DNA from: Paenibacillus anaericanus
GTDB lineage: Bacteria > Bacillota > Bacilli > Paenibacillales > Paenibacillaceae
Length of the DNA stretch: 64,000 nt
Direction: 5' to 3'
NCBI RefSeq assembly: GCF_003994475.1
Contig: NZ_RZNY01000019.1
Coordinates: 1-64,000, forward strand
In this document: one piece after another, positions 34,568 through 43,031 of the stretch
Numbering within the stretch: position 1 is the first letter of the stretch
Layout of the letters: each line of letters opens with the position of its first letter
Position numbers and translations under genes: made by a program
Notes under the pieces: model-generated
Told to the model about the DNA's origin: nothing
The model's input: the letters and a program-made list of their open reading frames with translations, nothing else
Databases searched by the model: none

Positions 34568-35479
34568 GTGGAACTGAGACAACTACAGTACTTTGTAAAA
34601 GTTGCGCAGAAAGAGCATGTCACACAGGCGGCTGAGGAACTTCATGTAGCTCAGTCCGCAGTGAGTAGACAAATTCATCAATTGGAAGAAGAGCTAGGTG
34701 TTAACTTATTCATGCAGAAGGGGAGAAATTTGCATCTGACAGCAGTAGGTCAGCTGTTCTGCAATCGAATAGAAGCCATTCTCAAAGATTTGGATCGCGC
34801 AGTGAATGAAGTTCATGAGTTTCTTGATCCTGAACATGGTGAGATCCGACTTGGGTTTCCTAATAGTCTCGGTATACATCTGATCCCAAGTGTCGTTTCT
34901 GAATTTCGTAAATTGTTTCCTAATGTTAAGTTTCGGTTCAAGCAAGGGACGTATCCAACACTCATCCGTGATGTTATATCGGCTGAAGTAGATTTAGCAT
35001 TTATTTCTCCATTTCCTGAAAGTCATGATCAAGTGGTGGGTAATGTCGTGCTAACAGAGGATTTGGTCGCCATTCTTCCACCTAATCATCACCTTTCAGG
35101 AGAACAAAGCATTCGGTTAGAACAATTAAAGGACGATAAATTCATTCTATTTAGTAAAGGTTATTCGCTAAGGCCCATTGTTTGGCATGCTTGTTTGGAA
35201 GCTGGGTTTACACCTAAAGTAGCTTTTGAGGGAGAAGAGACCGATACGATTCGTGGCCTAGTGGCTGCTGGTATGGGTGTTAGCTTGCTGCCGGAGATGG
35301 CACTGTATCAGAGTTTCTCGTTGCAACCGAGCAGACTACGAGTATCAGAACCGAGAGTGACTCGTACCATCGGTTTGATTCATCGAACTGATGAAAAGTT
35401 ACCCTTGGTAGCCCAATCGTTTCGTGGATTTTTGTTAGAGTATTTCGGGTTGGATGTCGATACCCCGCCGATTAAATAA
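34568..35479 (+). CDS. gltC: LysR-type regulator, GltC-like
   Basis: The 303-residue LysR regulator has a winged HTH (VELRQLQYFVKVAQKEHVTQAAEELHVAQSAVSRQIHQLEEELGVNLF) and a periplasmic-binding-like effector domain ending in GLVAAGMGVSLLPE. Its overall sequence resembles Bacillus GltC, activator of glutamate synthase, including LDPEHGEIRLGFP. The gltAB genes are not adjacent here, so the target is uncertain. The frame begins at 34502, overlapping the rhomboid stop, but the family's start and a GGAG 12 bases upstream fit the GTG at 34568. Confidence 0.82.
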   Translation: MELRQLQYFVKVAQKEHVTQAAEELHVAQSAVSRQIHQLEEELGVNLFMQKGRNLHLTAVGQLFCNRIEAILKDLDRAVNEVHEFLDPEHGEIRLGFPNSLGIHLIPSVVSEFRKLFPNVKFRFKQGTYPTLIRDVISAEVDLAFISPFPESHDQVVGNVVLTEDLVAILPPNHHLSGEQSIRLEQLKDDKFILFSKGYSLRPIVWHACLEAGFTPKVAFEGEETDTIRGLVAAGMGVSLLPEMALYQSFSLQPSRLRVSEPRVTRTIGLIHRTDEKLPLVAQSFRGFLLEYFGLDVDTPPIK

Positions 35480-35508
35480 CGATTTAATTATTTTGCACTT
35501 ATCATACA

Positions 35509-35558
35509 AAAGAGCTCTCCCGTCGGTAGGATCACCTACTGACAGGAGAGCTCTTGTT
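35509..35558 (+). terminator. Long stem terminator after the GltC-like gene
   Basis: AAGAGCTCTCC and GGAGAGCTCTT enclose a second stem, GTCGGTAGG with CCTACTGAC. The helix totals about 20 bp with a 4-base loop. TGTTATTT follows. Confidence 0.85.
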
Positions 35559-35634
35559 ATTTCATACAGTTATTTCATACAGTTATTTCATACAGTTATT
35601 TCATACAGTTATTTCATACAGTTGTTTCATATAA
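35557..35634. repeat. Six tandem 13-bp units (TTATTTCATACAG)
   Basis: Five exact copies of TTATTTCATACAG (35557-35621) are followed by one degenerate copy, TTGTTTCATATAA. The array fills the space between a terminator and the stop codon of the minus-strand YugP gene (35636). On the minus strand the unit is CTGTATGAAATAA. Such arrays vary in copy number between strains. Confidence 0.9.
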
Positions 35635-35635
35635 A

Positions 35636-36313
35636 TTAGTCGCGGTTACCAACGAACATGAGTACTAAACGTAGTAGTTCAAGTAGCGATACTAGGGCAG
35701 CGGCAACGTAGGTTAATGCAGCTGCGTTAAGTACTTTAGCTACACCGGCTTCATCTTGATTAGTTGCTAGTCCATTGCTAATCATGATTCGACGTGCGCG
35801 GTTACTTGCGTCGAACTCGACGGGCAATGTAACTAGTTGAAACAGAACGGCCGCTGAGAAGAAGACAATTCCTAGCCCTACTAAGTTGAAGGCTCCAAAT
35901 AGGAACCCAGCCAACAACATGAATGGTGCTACACCTGATGCGAAATTAACAAAAGGGAACATACGATGACGTATAACAAGCATAGGGTAAGATTCTTTGT
36001 GTTGAATGGCATGACCGACTTCATGACAGGCTACTGCTACAGCAGAGATTGAACTTTCGTTATATACGGGTTCGGACAACCGGACGACTCGTTTAATGGG
36101 GTCGTAGTGGTCGGACAGGCTACCTCTTACGGGTTCGATCGGAACATCGTACAGTCCATTAGCGTCAAGCATACGACGTGCAGCTTCGCGGCCTGTTAAC
36201 CCATACGTATTTGGAACCTCCGAATATTTATTGAAAGTACCTTTGACTCGAAACTGAGCCCATAAGGAGAGTCCGAAAGCCAAGATGATAGGGATAAACA
36301 TTGCTCCATACAT
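35636..36313 (-). CDS. yugP: Zinc metallopeptidase, YugP type
   Basis: This membrane-bound Zn_peptidase_2 family protein has about 225 residues. It shows an N-terminal membrane segment, FNKYSEVPNTYGLTGREAARRML, the HEVGH zinc site (VACHEVGHAIQHKE) and at least two C-terminal hydrophobic segments. VEFDASNRA supplies the third acidic ligand. The frame reaches 36328, but GGAGG precedes the ATG at 36313. Its stop abuts the 13-bp tandem array. The substrate is unknown. Confidence 0.9.
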   Translation of the reverse strand: MYGAMFIPIILAFGLSLWAQFRVKGTFNKYSEVPNTYGLTGREAARRMLDANGLYDVPIEPVRGSLSDHYDPIKRVVRLSEPVYNESSISAVAVACHEVGHAIQHKESYPMLVIRHRMFPFVNFASGVAPFMLLAGFLFGAFNLVGLGIVFFSAAVLFQLVTLPVEFDASNRARRIMISNGLATNQDEAGVAKVLNAAALTYVAAALVSLLELLRLVLMFVGNRD

Positions 36314-36352
36314 AAAACATTCCTCCATTAATATTGGTTGTCTTGTTGATGA

Positions 36353-36784
36353 TTACGTAAAAGGTCCATGATTGAGCAAAATACGTAAGGCTTCGATACA
36401 TGCTAGACTCTGTGGCATTAGGTTAGAGAAGGCTCGACGGGCTTGATTCGGCTGTAAGCTGGAAATCAGTGGTTCGAGTTCCTTCACTTCGCGTTGAAGC
36501 TGTAACATATGAATCTCAAGTGAGCTTAATTTCTCGGTTACTTGTTCTTCAGGACTCACTTCGTTCCATTGATCCAGTTTTTCTCGAATTTCGTCTAACG
36601 TATATTTCTCTTGTTTCATCTGATTAATACGTTCTAACCTGGCCAAGGTTTCAGAACTATACAGACGATAGTTCTTTTGGGTTCTTTGCTCTGGTGAGAT
36701 CAGTCCGAGTTTAGTGTAGTAATCAATCGTACGTTGGCTGACGTCTGCAAGTTTAGCTAATTCTCCGATCCGGTACAACTTCAT
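36353..36784 (-). CDS. MerR family transcriptional regulator
   Basis: This 143-residue protein has a MerR HTH (YRIGELAKLADVSQRTIDYYTKLGLISPEQ) and the wing NYRLYSSETLARL. A coiled-coil segment (about residues 60-105) follows, and the short C-terminal part has one cysteine and no recognised ligand domain. It sits upstream of the YugP gene on the same strand with 39 bases between them, and is divergent from the ammonium transporter operon. Its target is not known. Confidence 0.88.
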   Translation of the reverse strand: MKLYRIGELAKLADVSQRTIDYYTKLGLISPEQRTQKNYRLYSSETLARLERINQMKQEKYTLDEIREKLDQWNEVSPEEQVTEKLSSLEIHMLQLQREVKELEPLISSLQPNQARRAFSNLMPQSLACIEALRILLNHGPFT

Positions 36785-36911
36785 TGCTCCAATAGGCTCA
36801 CCTCTCTCTAATATCCTTAATTCTATATATCTTTATGTAACATATGATACCTGAATTATAACAGTACAGTCAAACGTTATGCTTTATATAATATAGTAAC
36901 TTTCTCGATTT

Positions 36912-36928
36912 TGTGTTCATATGTTACA
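36912..36928. promoter_or_regulatory. Possible GlnR/TnrA-like box
   Basis: TGTGT-N7-TTACA (TGTGTTCATATGTTACA) matches seven of the eight fixed positions of the Bacillus TGTNA-N7-TNACA consensus. It lies about 90 bases upstream of the expected start of the ammonium transporter transcript, further than usual, so the assignment is weak. Confidence 0.3.
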
Positions 36929-36976
36929 TATAATGTTACGAATAGTGCAAACAACATCTTTTTTTTCAAAAAAGTG

Positions 36977-37006
36977 TTGTCATTTCTGCTTATTTGGTCT
37001 TATAAT
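36977..37006 (+). promoter_or_regulatory. SigA-type promoter of the ammonium transporter operon
   Basis: TTGTCA (36977-36982) and TATAAT (37001-37006) have an 18-base spacer. Transcription would begin near 37013. Confidence 0.55.
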
Positions 37007-37061
37007 CACCTTAACGATTTAATTTGTGTTAGGAAACATGACATTGAAGGGGTGGGTTTAA

Positions 37062-38456
37062 ATGAAAAGGAAGTTGATGTTTGGTCTAATAGGTGCAATC
37101 GCGGTATTTGGATTTCCGATGTCGGCGTTTGCCGCTGATGGCGAAGTTACTACACAGGTACTTGAGATTGGCTTAAACTCGTTATTCGTATTTCTTGCCG
37201 CGATGTTGGTATTTTTTATGCAAGCTGGATTTGCTTTATTAGAAGCAGGCACGGTTCGCATGAAGAATGCTGGTCATGTTGCCGGTAAAACGGTACTCAC
37301 ACTGGGTATTACAGTGATCACTTGGTGGGCATTTGGTTTTGGATTTGCCTTCGGGGATGGTAATAGTTTCTTGGGGACAACTGGTTTTCTATTTGGAGGA
37401 GACGGAGCAATTGGGTCATTTAGTGTCTTCTCAGAAGTGGGAGTTTCACTTAACCTGATGTTCCTGTTCCAAATGGCATTTGCGGCTGTGTCGTTAGCTA
37501 TTGCTTGCGGGGGAATGGCTGAGCGGGCAAAACTTAGTGTTTACATTATATTCGGCTTAGTATTTACAATAGTTATTTATCCGATTGTAGCCCACTGGGT
37601 ATGGGGCGGTGGATGGTTAGGTAACCTTGGTATGCAAGACTATGCAGGTTCTACTGTTGTCCATCTCACAGGCGCTACGGCAGCTTTGGCAGCGATTATT
37701 CTGCTCAAACCTCGCCTAGGTAAATATAATAAAGAAGGAAAACCAAACAGTATTCCAGGTCACAATCAAGTATTGACGGTTCTCGGTGTAATTATCTTGT
37801 GGATCGGCTGGTTTGGATTCAATCCAGGTAGTGCGTTGACGCCACTTGGTGACGGATTTTTCGGATATGTCCTAATGACTACAAACTTGGCCGCAGCTGC
37901 TGGTGGTGTTGCTGCTCTCTTGATCTCTTGGATGGTCCTTGGTAAATCGGATATTCCGAGTATGTTAAATGGTGTCTTGGCTGCACTCGTTGCAATTACT
38001 GGTTCTTGCGCCTTTGTAGACGCTTGGGCATCCATTGTGATTGGGGCCATTGCAGGTGTGTTAACTTTCTTTACAGCAAGATGGTTCGAACGTATGGGAC
38101 TTGATGATCCAATCTGTGCTTTCTCGGTACATGGTATTGCAGGGGTATGGGGAGCTATCTCCACAGGGTTATTCGCTACACCTGAGCTCGCTGAAAAAAC
38201 CGGCGTGGGTAAAGCTGGGTTGTTCTACGGCGGTGGTTTCGAACAATTAGGAGTTCAAGTATTGGGAGTTGTCGGGACTTTTGCTTTCGTATTCGTTATC
38301 TCCTTCTTAGTACTTGGCGCCATGAAATACTTGATGGGACTACGTGTAACAGAAGAAGAAGAAATGATGGGACTTGATATAAGTGAACATGGTACGTATG
38401 GATACCCTGAGCAAATGAGTTTGTTGAACTCAAATGCTAAGAATCATACTTTATAA
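37062..38456 (+). CDS. amt: Ammonium transporter (Amt family)
   Basis: This Amt/Rh-type channel carries ammonia across the membrane. The 464-residue chain starts with a cleavable signal-like segment (MKRKLMFGLIGAIAVFG...AFAADG) and then the usual 11 helices. Conserved features are QAGFALLEAGTVRMKN, the WVWGGGWL and DYAGSTVVHLTGA stretches, and FSVHGIAGVWGAI with the pore histidine. The C-terminal tail contains DISEHG and ends in an unusual extension YGYPEQMSLLNSNAKNHTL. The next gene is 21 bases on. No PII gene (glnB/nrgB) is next to it; a GlnD-like protein occupies that place. Confidence 0.95.
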   Translation: MKRKLMFGLIGAIAVFGFPMSAFAADGEVTTQVLEIGLNSLFVFLAAMLVFFMQAGFALLEAGTVRMKNAGHVAGKTVLTLGITVITWWAFGFGFAFGDGNSFLGTTGFLFGGDGAIGSFSVFSEVGVSLNLMFLFQMAFAAVSLAIACGGMAERAKLSVYIIFGLVFTIVIYPIVAHWVWGGGWLGNLGMQDYAGSTVVHLTGATAALAAIILLKPRLGKYNKEGKPNSIPGHNQVLTVLGVIILWIGWFGFNPGSALTPLGDGFFGYVLMTTNLAAAAGGVAALLISWMVLGKSDIPSMLNGVLAALVAITGSCAFVDAWASIVIGAIAGVLTFFTARWFERMGLDDPICAFSVHGIAGVWGAISTGLFATPELAEKTGVGKAGLFYGGGFEQLGVQVLGVVGTFAFVFVISFLVLGAMKYLMGLRVTEEEEMMGLDISEHGTYGYPEQMSLLNSNAKNHTL

Positions 38457-38477
38457 AACAAGAAAGGGAGTGCGGCG

Positions 38478-39575
38478 ATGAGCCAAAGAATAGACCCCGA
38501 TAACGTTAGCTTTACAACGATCTCGTCGGCCTCCTCTCCTGAATTGTTGAAGATGGCCCGTATAAACAAACAAACAGAATTATATGGGTTATTTTCTACC
38601 ATGCCCATTCAGAAATGGGATCATATCGTTAATGATATGCATGATGCCATCATGTCAAGAGCTGTATTACTTTGCGAAGAGGAGCTTATTCAGGAAGGGT
38701 TCGGCTCCCCTCCGGCTCCTTACGCCTTTATAACTTTTGGCAGTGCTGGACGCGGTGAACAAACGTTGTGGAGTGATCAGGATAACGGGCTGATCATTGG
38801 AGATGGGAACGTTAGTGAGCAAGAGATGACCCTTTATTTTGAACGATTCGGGCAGAAGCTTTCGAATGTACTGGAAGAGGTGGGTTACCCACTATGTCCT
38901 GGAAACGTAATGATATCAAATCCATTGTGGCGAAAGAGTGTCAGTGATTGGGAGAAGCAATTGCTGTACTGGAGTAGCCTGCGTGGATGGGAACAAGTTC
39001 GTTACTTAATGATCGCAGCAGATATGCGGCATATATCAGGGGATCAGGGGCTGTCATCGGCAATCAGACGCTCTATTACAACGATTATGGAACAGAATGG
39101 TGATCCAGATAATGACCTTTGTGCAGCAGTTCTACGTAATACGGTCCGGCATAAAGCGGCGATTAATGTGTTAGGTCAGGTAATAACGGAGCAATCGGGA
39201 GAACATGCAGGAGATTTTGATGTTAAGTATGGGTTGTATATCCCACTTGTGAATGCGATCCGTTACTTGGCATTGCATTATGGAATCCAATCATCTTCTA
39301 CATGGGAGAGAATCTCGCAACTAGATCAGCTTGAGGCGGTTCCTGTCCGATGGTTAGAATCTTGTCGCAAGGCCTTTGATACAGCGGTTAGATTAAGATC
39401 GCTTGTACCTGAAGCGGAATTTAATGGACTCCTGACTGGGACGCATTACTTGTCTCAGAGTATGATCAAACAGAAAGATATTAAATTTGAGCTTCGAGAA
39501 GCACTAGGTACAGTGAGGCAGATGTATCGTACGTTACAGCGGCAACATCGGTATGCGGAAAGGAACTGGTTATGA
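38478..39575 (+). CDS. DUF294 nucleotidyltransferase-like protein
   Basis: This 365-residue soluble protein has the GlnD-type nucleotidyltransferase motif GSAGRGEQTLWSDQDNG (about residues 85-101): glycine-serine start plus two metal aspartates. The C-terminal half is the DUF294_C helical region. CBS and cyclic-nucleotide domains often seen ahead of this core are absent. GAAAGGGAG precedes ATG. It sits between the ammonium transporter and a DEDDh exonuclease, overlapping the latter by four bases. An enzyme that adds a nucleotide to a protein or small molecule in response to ammonium is an inference. Confidence 0.88.
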   Translation: MSQRIDPDNVSFTTISSASSPELLKMARINKQTELYGLFSTMPIQKWDHIVNDMHDAIMSRAVLLCEEELIQEGFGSPPAPYAFITFGSAGRGEQTLWSDQDNGLIIGDGNVSEQEMTLYFERFGQKLSNVLEEVGYPLCPGNVMISNPLWRKSVSDWEKQLLYWSSLRGWEQVRYLMIAADMRHISGDQGLSSAIRRSITTIMEQNGDPDNDLCAAVLRNTVRHKAAINVLGQVITEQSGEHAGDFDVKYGLYIPLVNAIRYLALHYGIQSSSTWERISQLDQLEAVPVRWLESCRKAFDTAVRLRSLVPEAEFNGLLTGTHYLSQSMIKQKDIKFELREALGTVRQMYRTLQRQHRYAERNWL

Positions 39576-40306
39576 AGGAACCAATGAAGGGGAATGGAGG
39601 GTTCTGGGATACAATAAAAAATGGCGGGGGTTCCCCACGATTAGCATCTATGCTTGGGGCTCCCAGTGCACAACAAATCGCATTTGTTCGTTCGTTAACC
39701 AAAGGACAGCGGAGACCTGAGAGTTTAAGCGTACCACTCACTGAATTGAAGACAGCAGTGTTTGATTTAGAAACAACAGGGTTTCATTATCATTATGGAG
39801 ATGAAATATTGTCGTTTGGGGCAGTTAAAGTTGAAGGAGAGAAGATAAGCCAAGAGGTATATTATTCTCTTGCTCGGCCTGCTTGTACGATACCAGAGCG
39901 AATTATTGACTTGACTGGCATTACTCAAGAAATGGTTCAAGATGCTCCGGAACTGTTGGAAGCGCTACGGGGATTTATGTCATTTGTTGATGATCGGGTC
40001 TTGATTGCGCATGGTAGTGCCCATGATAAAGCGTTCCTAGATGTGGCACTGTGGAAGACGACAAAGGCTCATTTGGGACATCGCGTATTGGATACGATGA
40101 TGATTGCTCGAAAATTGGATCCAGAACGAGGCAAATCAGGTCTTGATGATTGGTTAGCGATCTATGAGATCCCTGTTACACAGCGGCATCACGCTTTAGA
40201 GGACTCTAAAATGACTGCCGAGTTATGGATTGTTCTAATCCGGCAGTTAAGAGATAGAGGAGTCATCACTTTAGGTGATCTGTATGCTTATTTAAGTAAA
40301 AATTAA
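39572..40306 (+). CDS. DEDDh 3'-5' exonuclease family protein (DnaQ-like)
   Basis: The 244-residue protein holds a DnaQ-fold domain after an N-terminal extension of about 60 residues. Motif I is FDLETTGF, motif II LIAHGSAHDKAFL, and motif III HHALEDSKMTAEL, so all acidic and histidine ligands are kept. Its ATG overlaps the DUF294 stop (ATGA). Association with a transporter and nucleotidyltransferase, rather than replication genes, suggests it may act on a nucleotide-linked signal or short RNA rather than proofreading. Confidence 0.9.
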   Translation: MKEPMKGNGGFWDTIKNGGGSPRLASMLGAPSAQQIAFVRSLTKGQRRPESLSVPLTELKTAVFDLETTGFHYHYGDEILSFGAVKVEGEKISQEVYYSLARPACTIPERIIDLTGITQEMVQDAPELLEALRGFMSFVDDRVLIAHGSAHDKAFLDVALWKTTKAHLGHRVLDTMMIARKLDPERGKSGLDDWLAIYEIPVTQRHHALEDSKMTAELWIVLIRQLRDRGVITLGDLYAYLSKN

Positions 40307-40404
40307 GGATAGTTCCATAATTCATTTATTGATTACAGGACGAGCCTCATGTGGGCTGAATAACCCATTTTATTGCTGATCTGCTGTATAACCACATATT
40401 TTGA

Positions 40405-40436
40405 AGTCGTTCGAATTATCGGACGGCTTTTTGTTT
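40405..40436 (+). terminator. Terminator after the amt operon
   Basis: AGTCGTTCGA and TCGGACGGCT pair with two wobbles over a 4-base loop, followed by TTTTTG. It lies about 100 bases past the exonuclease stop. Confidence 0.72.
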
Positions 40437-40584
40437 TGTATAATTGAGCCAATTAGATATTGGGAATCTAATCACCGAATTACTTTTGGCGAAAATGTTC
40501 TGAATTGAAACCTTTTATGAAAAAAGGGTACAATAACCATTAGAATTGCTAATAAACTAACATTAACATAAAGGACGTTGTTAA

Positions 40585-41175
40585 ATGAACCGAAATAGAT
40601 GGATTATGGTGGCTCTTGTCCTGCTGATTGGGGCGGCTTTGTATGGAAATAGTGGCAAAGGACTTTTGTCTTTTCTGAAGGCTAGCGACAAATCTGAGGC
40701 GACATTAAATCAAACTAGTGAATCTTTAATTGCTATCGCTGCCCAGGGAGCGCCTAAGCCAGGGACGTTGTCACCAGAATTTTCACTCGTAGGATTGGAT
40801 GGAAAGACGTATCAAGTGGGAGGAAAGCGAGATAAGCCGCTCCTGATAAATTTCTGGGCATCTTGGTGTGATCCATGCAAGGAAGAGGCTCCAGATTTGG
40901 TTGCTCTGGCAAATAAATATAGTAACCAGCTTGACGTATACGGTGTGAATGTTACGATGTACGACAAATTGGACAACGTTGAAAAGTTCGTGGAGCAGTA
41001 TGGTTATACCTTTCCAGTTCTATTAGATGAGAAGGAGGAAGTGTTTCGTAAATTTAACGGAGCGGCTTTTCCGACGAATGTGCTTGTGGATAAGGATGGA
41101 GTCATACAAGACTTAATTATTGGCATTCTACCCGCGGATGAATTGGAAGCTAAACTTAAAAAGTTGTTAGATTAG
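40585..41175 (+). CDS. TlpA/ResA-like thiol-disulfide oxidoreductase
   Basis: This membrane-anchored thioredoxin-fold protein of 196 residues has one N-terminal helix (about residues 6-20) and an extracytoplasmic domain. The active site WCDPC is at C95 and C98, followed by the central insert characteristic of the TlpA/ResA group. The cis-proline is in AAFPTNVLVDKDG. Such proteins reduce apocytochrome or other disulfides, but no cytochrome genes are adjacent. The start has a weak site (AAAGGACG). Terminator at 41186-41222. Confidence 0.9.
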   Translation: MNRNRWIMVALVLLIGAALYGNSGKGLLSFLKASDKSEATLNQTSESLIAIAAQGAPKPGTLSPEFSLVGLDGKTYQVGGKRDKPLLINFWASWCDPCKEEAPDLVALANKYSNQLDVYGVNVTMYDKLDNVEKFVEQYGYTFPVLLDEKEEVFRKFNGAAFPTNVLVDKDGVIQDLIIGILPADELEAKLKKLLD

Positions 41176-41185
41176 AGATCAAAAA

Positions 41186-41222
41186 AAGGGGATACCTATA
41201 CCAACTAGGTGTCCCCTTCTTC
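41186..41222. terminator. Bidirectional terminator
   Basis: AAGGGGATACCTA and TAGGTGTCCCCTT form a 13-bp stem with one wobble. It lies between the convergent thioredoxin-like and citramalate synthase genes. Confidence 0.88.
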
Positions 41223-41226
41223 ATGA

Positions 41227-42846
41227 TTAATGATTAATTAAACCCCGGCCGGCCGAGGGGATCTCTTCATAACCTTCTCGCTTCGTCTGTCGCAATAGGG
41301 CATAACGAAGACTATCGACTAATGCTTCCCAGCTCGCTTCAATTACATTGCCTGAAACTCCGACAGTATTCCACGAGTTAGCAGCATCTTTGGATTCGAT
41401 GAGTACTCTTACCTTGGAAGCCGTAGCCTCTTTGTCGTCTAGGACACGAACTTTATAGTCGGATAAGTGAATGTTCTGTAATCCAGGATAATAGCTTATC
41501 AGTGCTTTGCGAAGTGCATTATCTAGAGCATTCACAGGTCCATTTCCTTCGGCAGCTGTATAGACGCTTGCCCCGTCGATGTTCAACTTAACAAAAGCTT
41601 CAGAGACAACGGGTTTATCGGCAGATTTTTCTACCAACATTTTAAACGATTCGAAGGTAAATAATTCTTTGAGTTCACCGTTAGCTTGACGCAAAAGTAG
41701 TTCTAAGGAAGCGTCTGCTCCTTCGAATTGGTATCCCTCATGTTCCATGTCTTTGATCTTAGACATTACTTCACGAGTGCTATCGTTATCCGAGCGAAGT
41801 TCAATGCCCATTCCCTGAGCTTTGGATAAAATATTACTCTGTCCAGCGAGCTCGGAGACCAGTATGCGCTGCTGATTTCCTACAGTTTCCGGAGCGATAT
41901 GCTCATAAGTTCGTGAATCGCGAAGGATCGCAGATACATGAATCCCGCCTTTATGTGCAAATGCTGAGGATCCGACATAAGGTTGGTTAATAGGCATATT
42001 CACATTAGCAATCTCACTGATATAGCGTGCGGTACTCGTCAATTGCTTGAGTTGGTCGGCTTCCAAAATATTGTAGCCGAGCTTCAGTTGCAAACTAGGG
42101 ATGACGGAACAGAGATTAGCGTTACCACATCGCTCACCATATCCGTTCATAGTGCCTTGAATTTGCTCCGCTCCAGCACGAACTGCGCTAATGGAGTTAG
42201 CGACGGCTAATTCACAGTCATTATGTGTGTGAATACCGATTCTGGAGGTGGTAACCTGTCCAGCCAGTACGGTAACGATGTCATGAACTTCGTGAGGAAG
42301 AGAACCTCCATTTGTATCGCACATGGTAAGCCAATCCGCCCCGGCTTCTTCTGCTTTGCGCATAACGGCGAGTGCATATTCTGGATTGTTCTTATAGCCG
42401 TCAAAGAAGTGCTCAGCATCGAAAATAACTTCTAGACCTTTGCGTTTCAAATAAGCGATAGAATCGTAAATCATGGCAAGATTTTCTTCAAGTGATGTTT
42501 GGAGAGCGGTATGTACGTGGAAGTCCCACGATTTACCGACTAACGTAGCGGCTTGTGCGCCTGATTGGATCAAGCTGTTCAGGTTAGAATCAAGCTCGGT
42601 ATTGCTATCTTTACGGCGAGTGCTTCCAAATGCTGTGATCTTTGCCGAAAGACCAAGCTCTTTAACCCTATTGAAAAATTCAATATCTTTATTGTTGCTT
42701 CCCGGGATGCCGCCTTCAATATAATGAACACCCAATTGATCCAGTTTCCTGGCAATCTTCAACTTATCGTCCACGGACAGACTGATGCCTTCTCCTTGAG
42801 TTCCGTCGCGAAGCGTAGTATCGAAGATAGATAAGGCCTTTGACAT
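41227..42846 (-). CDS. cimA: Citramalate synthase
   Basis: This 539-residue enzyme of the isopropylmalate synthase family condenses pyruvate and acetyl-CoA to citramalate, opening a threonine-independent route to isoleucine. DTTLRDGTQGEGISLSV at the start (RDG.QGEG rather than RDGEQ) and HTHNDCELAVANS, GTMNGYGERCGNANL are characteristic of the TIGR00977 subgroup. A C-terminal regulatory LeuA-dimer-like domain follows (about residues 380-520). AAAGGAGG stands 11 bases before the ATG. No T-box leader is evident in the 160 bases upstream. Confidence 0.9.
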   Translation of the reverse strand: MSKALSIFDTTLRDGTQGEGISLSVDDKLKIARKLDQLGVHYIEGGIPGSNNKDIEFFNRVKELGLSAKITAFGSTRRKDSNTELDSNLNSLIQSGAQAATLVGKSWDFHVHTALQTSLEENLAMIYDSIAYLKRKGLEVIFDAEHFFDGYKNNPEYALAVMRKAEEAGADWLTMCDTNGGSLPHEVHDIVTVLAGQVTTSRIGIHTHNDCELAVANSISAVRAGAEQIQGTMNGYGERCGNANLCSVIPSLQLKLGYNILEADQLKQLTSTARYISEIANVNMPINQPYVGSSAFAHKGGIHVSAILRDSRTYEHIAPETVGNQQRILVSELAGQSNILSKAQGMGIELRSDNDSTREVMSKIKDMEHEGYQFEGADASLELLLRQANGELKELFTFESFKMLVEKSADKPVVSEAFVKLNIDGASVYTAAEGNGPVNALDNALRKALISYYPGLQNIHLSDYKVRVLDDKEATASKVRVLIESKDAANSWNTVGVSGNVIEASWEALVDSLRYALLRQTKREGYEEIPSAGRGLINH

Positions 42847-43031
42847 AATGGAAGTACCCTCCTTTGGATGTTCTCAGATTGTAAGCTCTGAATAATAATT
42901 TTCTAATTATATCATCTGTTAATGTAATGTAACATGGTTTTTATTATTTTGCATATGACCATATTGACCTGTTAAATCTAAAAAAGGTATGCTGACACTA
43001 ACAGTAACCCATGAAAAATGAGGGAACGCTC

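Noticed and set aside
35557..35634. Possible CRISPR array from the regular 13-bp repeats
   Set aside because: The units touch each other without unique spacers and no cas gene is nearby; it is a simple tandem repeat.
36912..36928. Confident GlnR/TnrA control of the ammonium transporter
   Set aside because: The box has one mismatch and lies about 90 bases upstream of the start point, so I list it only as a weak candidate.
42847..43031. T-box or leader attenuator for citramalate synthase
   Set aside because: No T-box consensus (such as AGGGTGGNACCGCG) and no terminator/antiterminator pair were seen.
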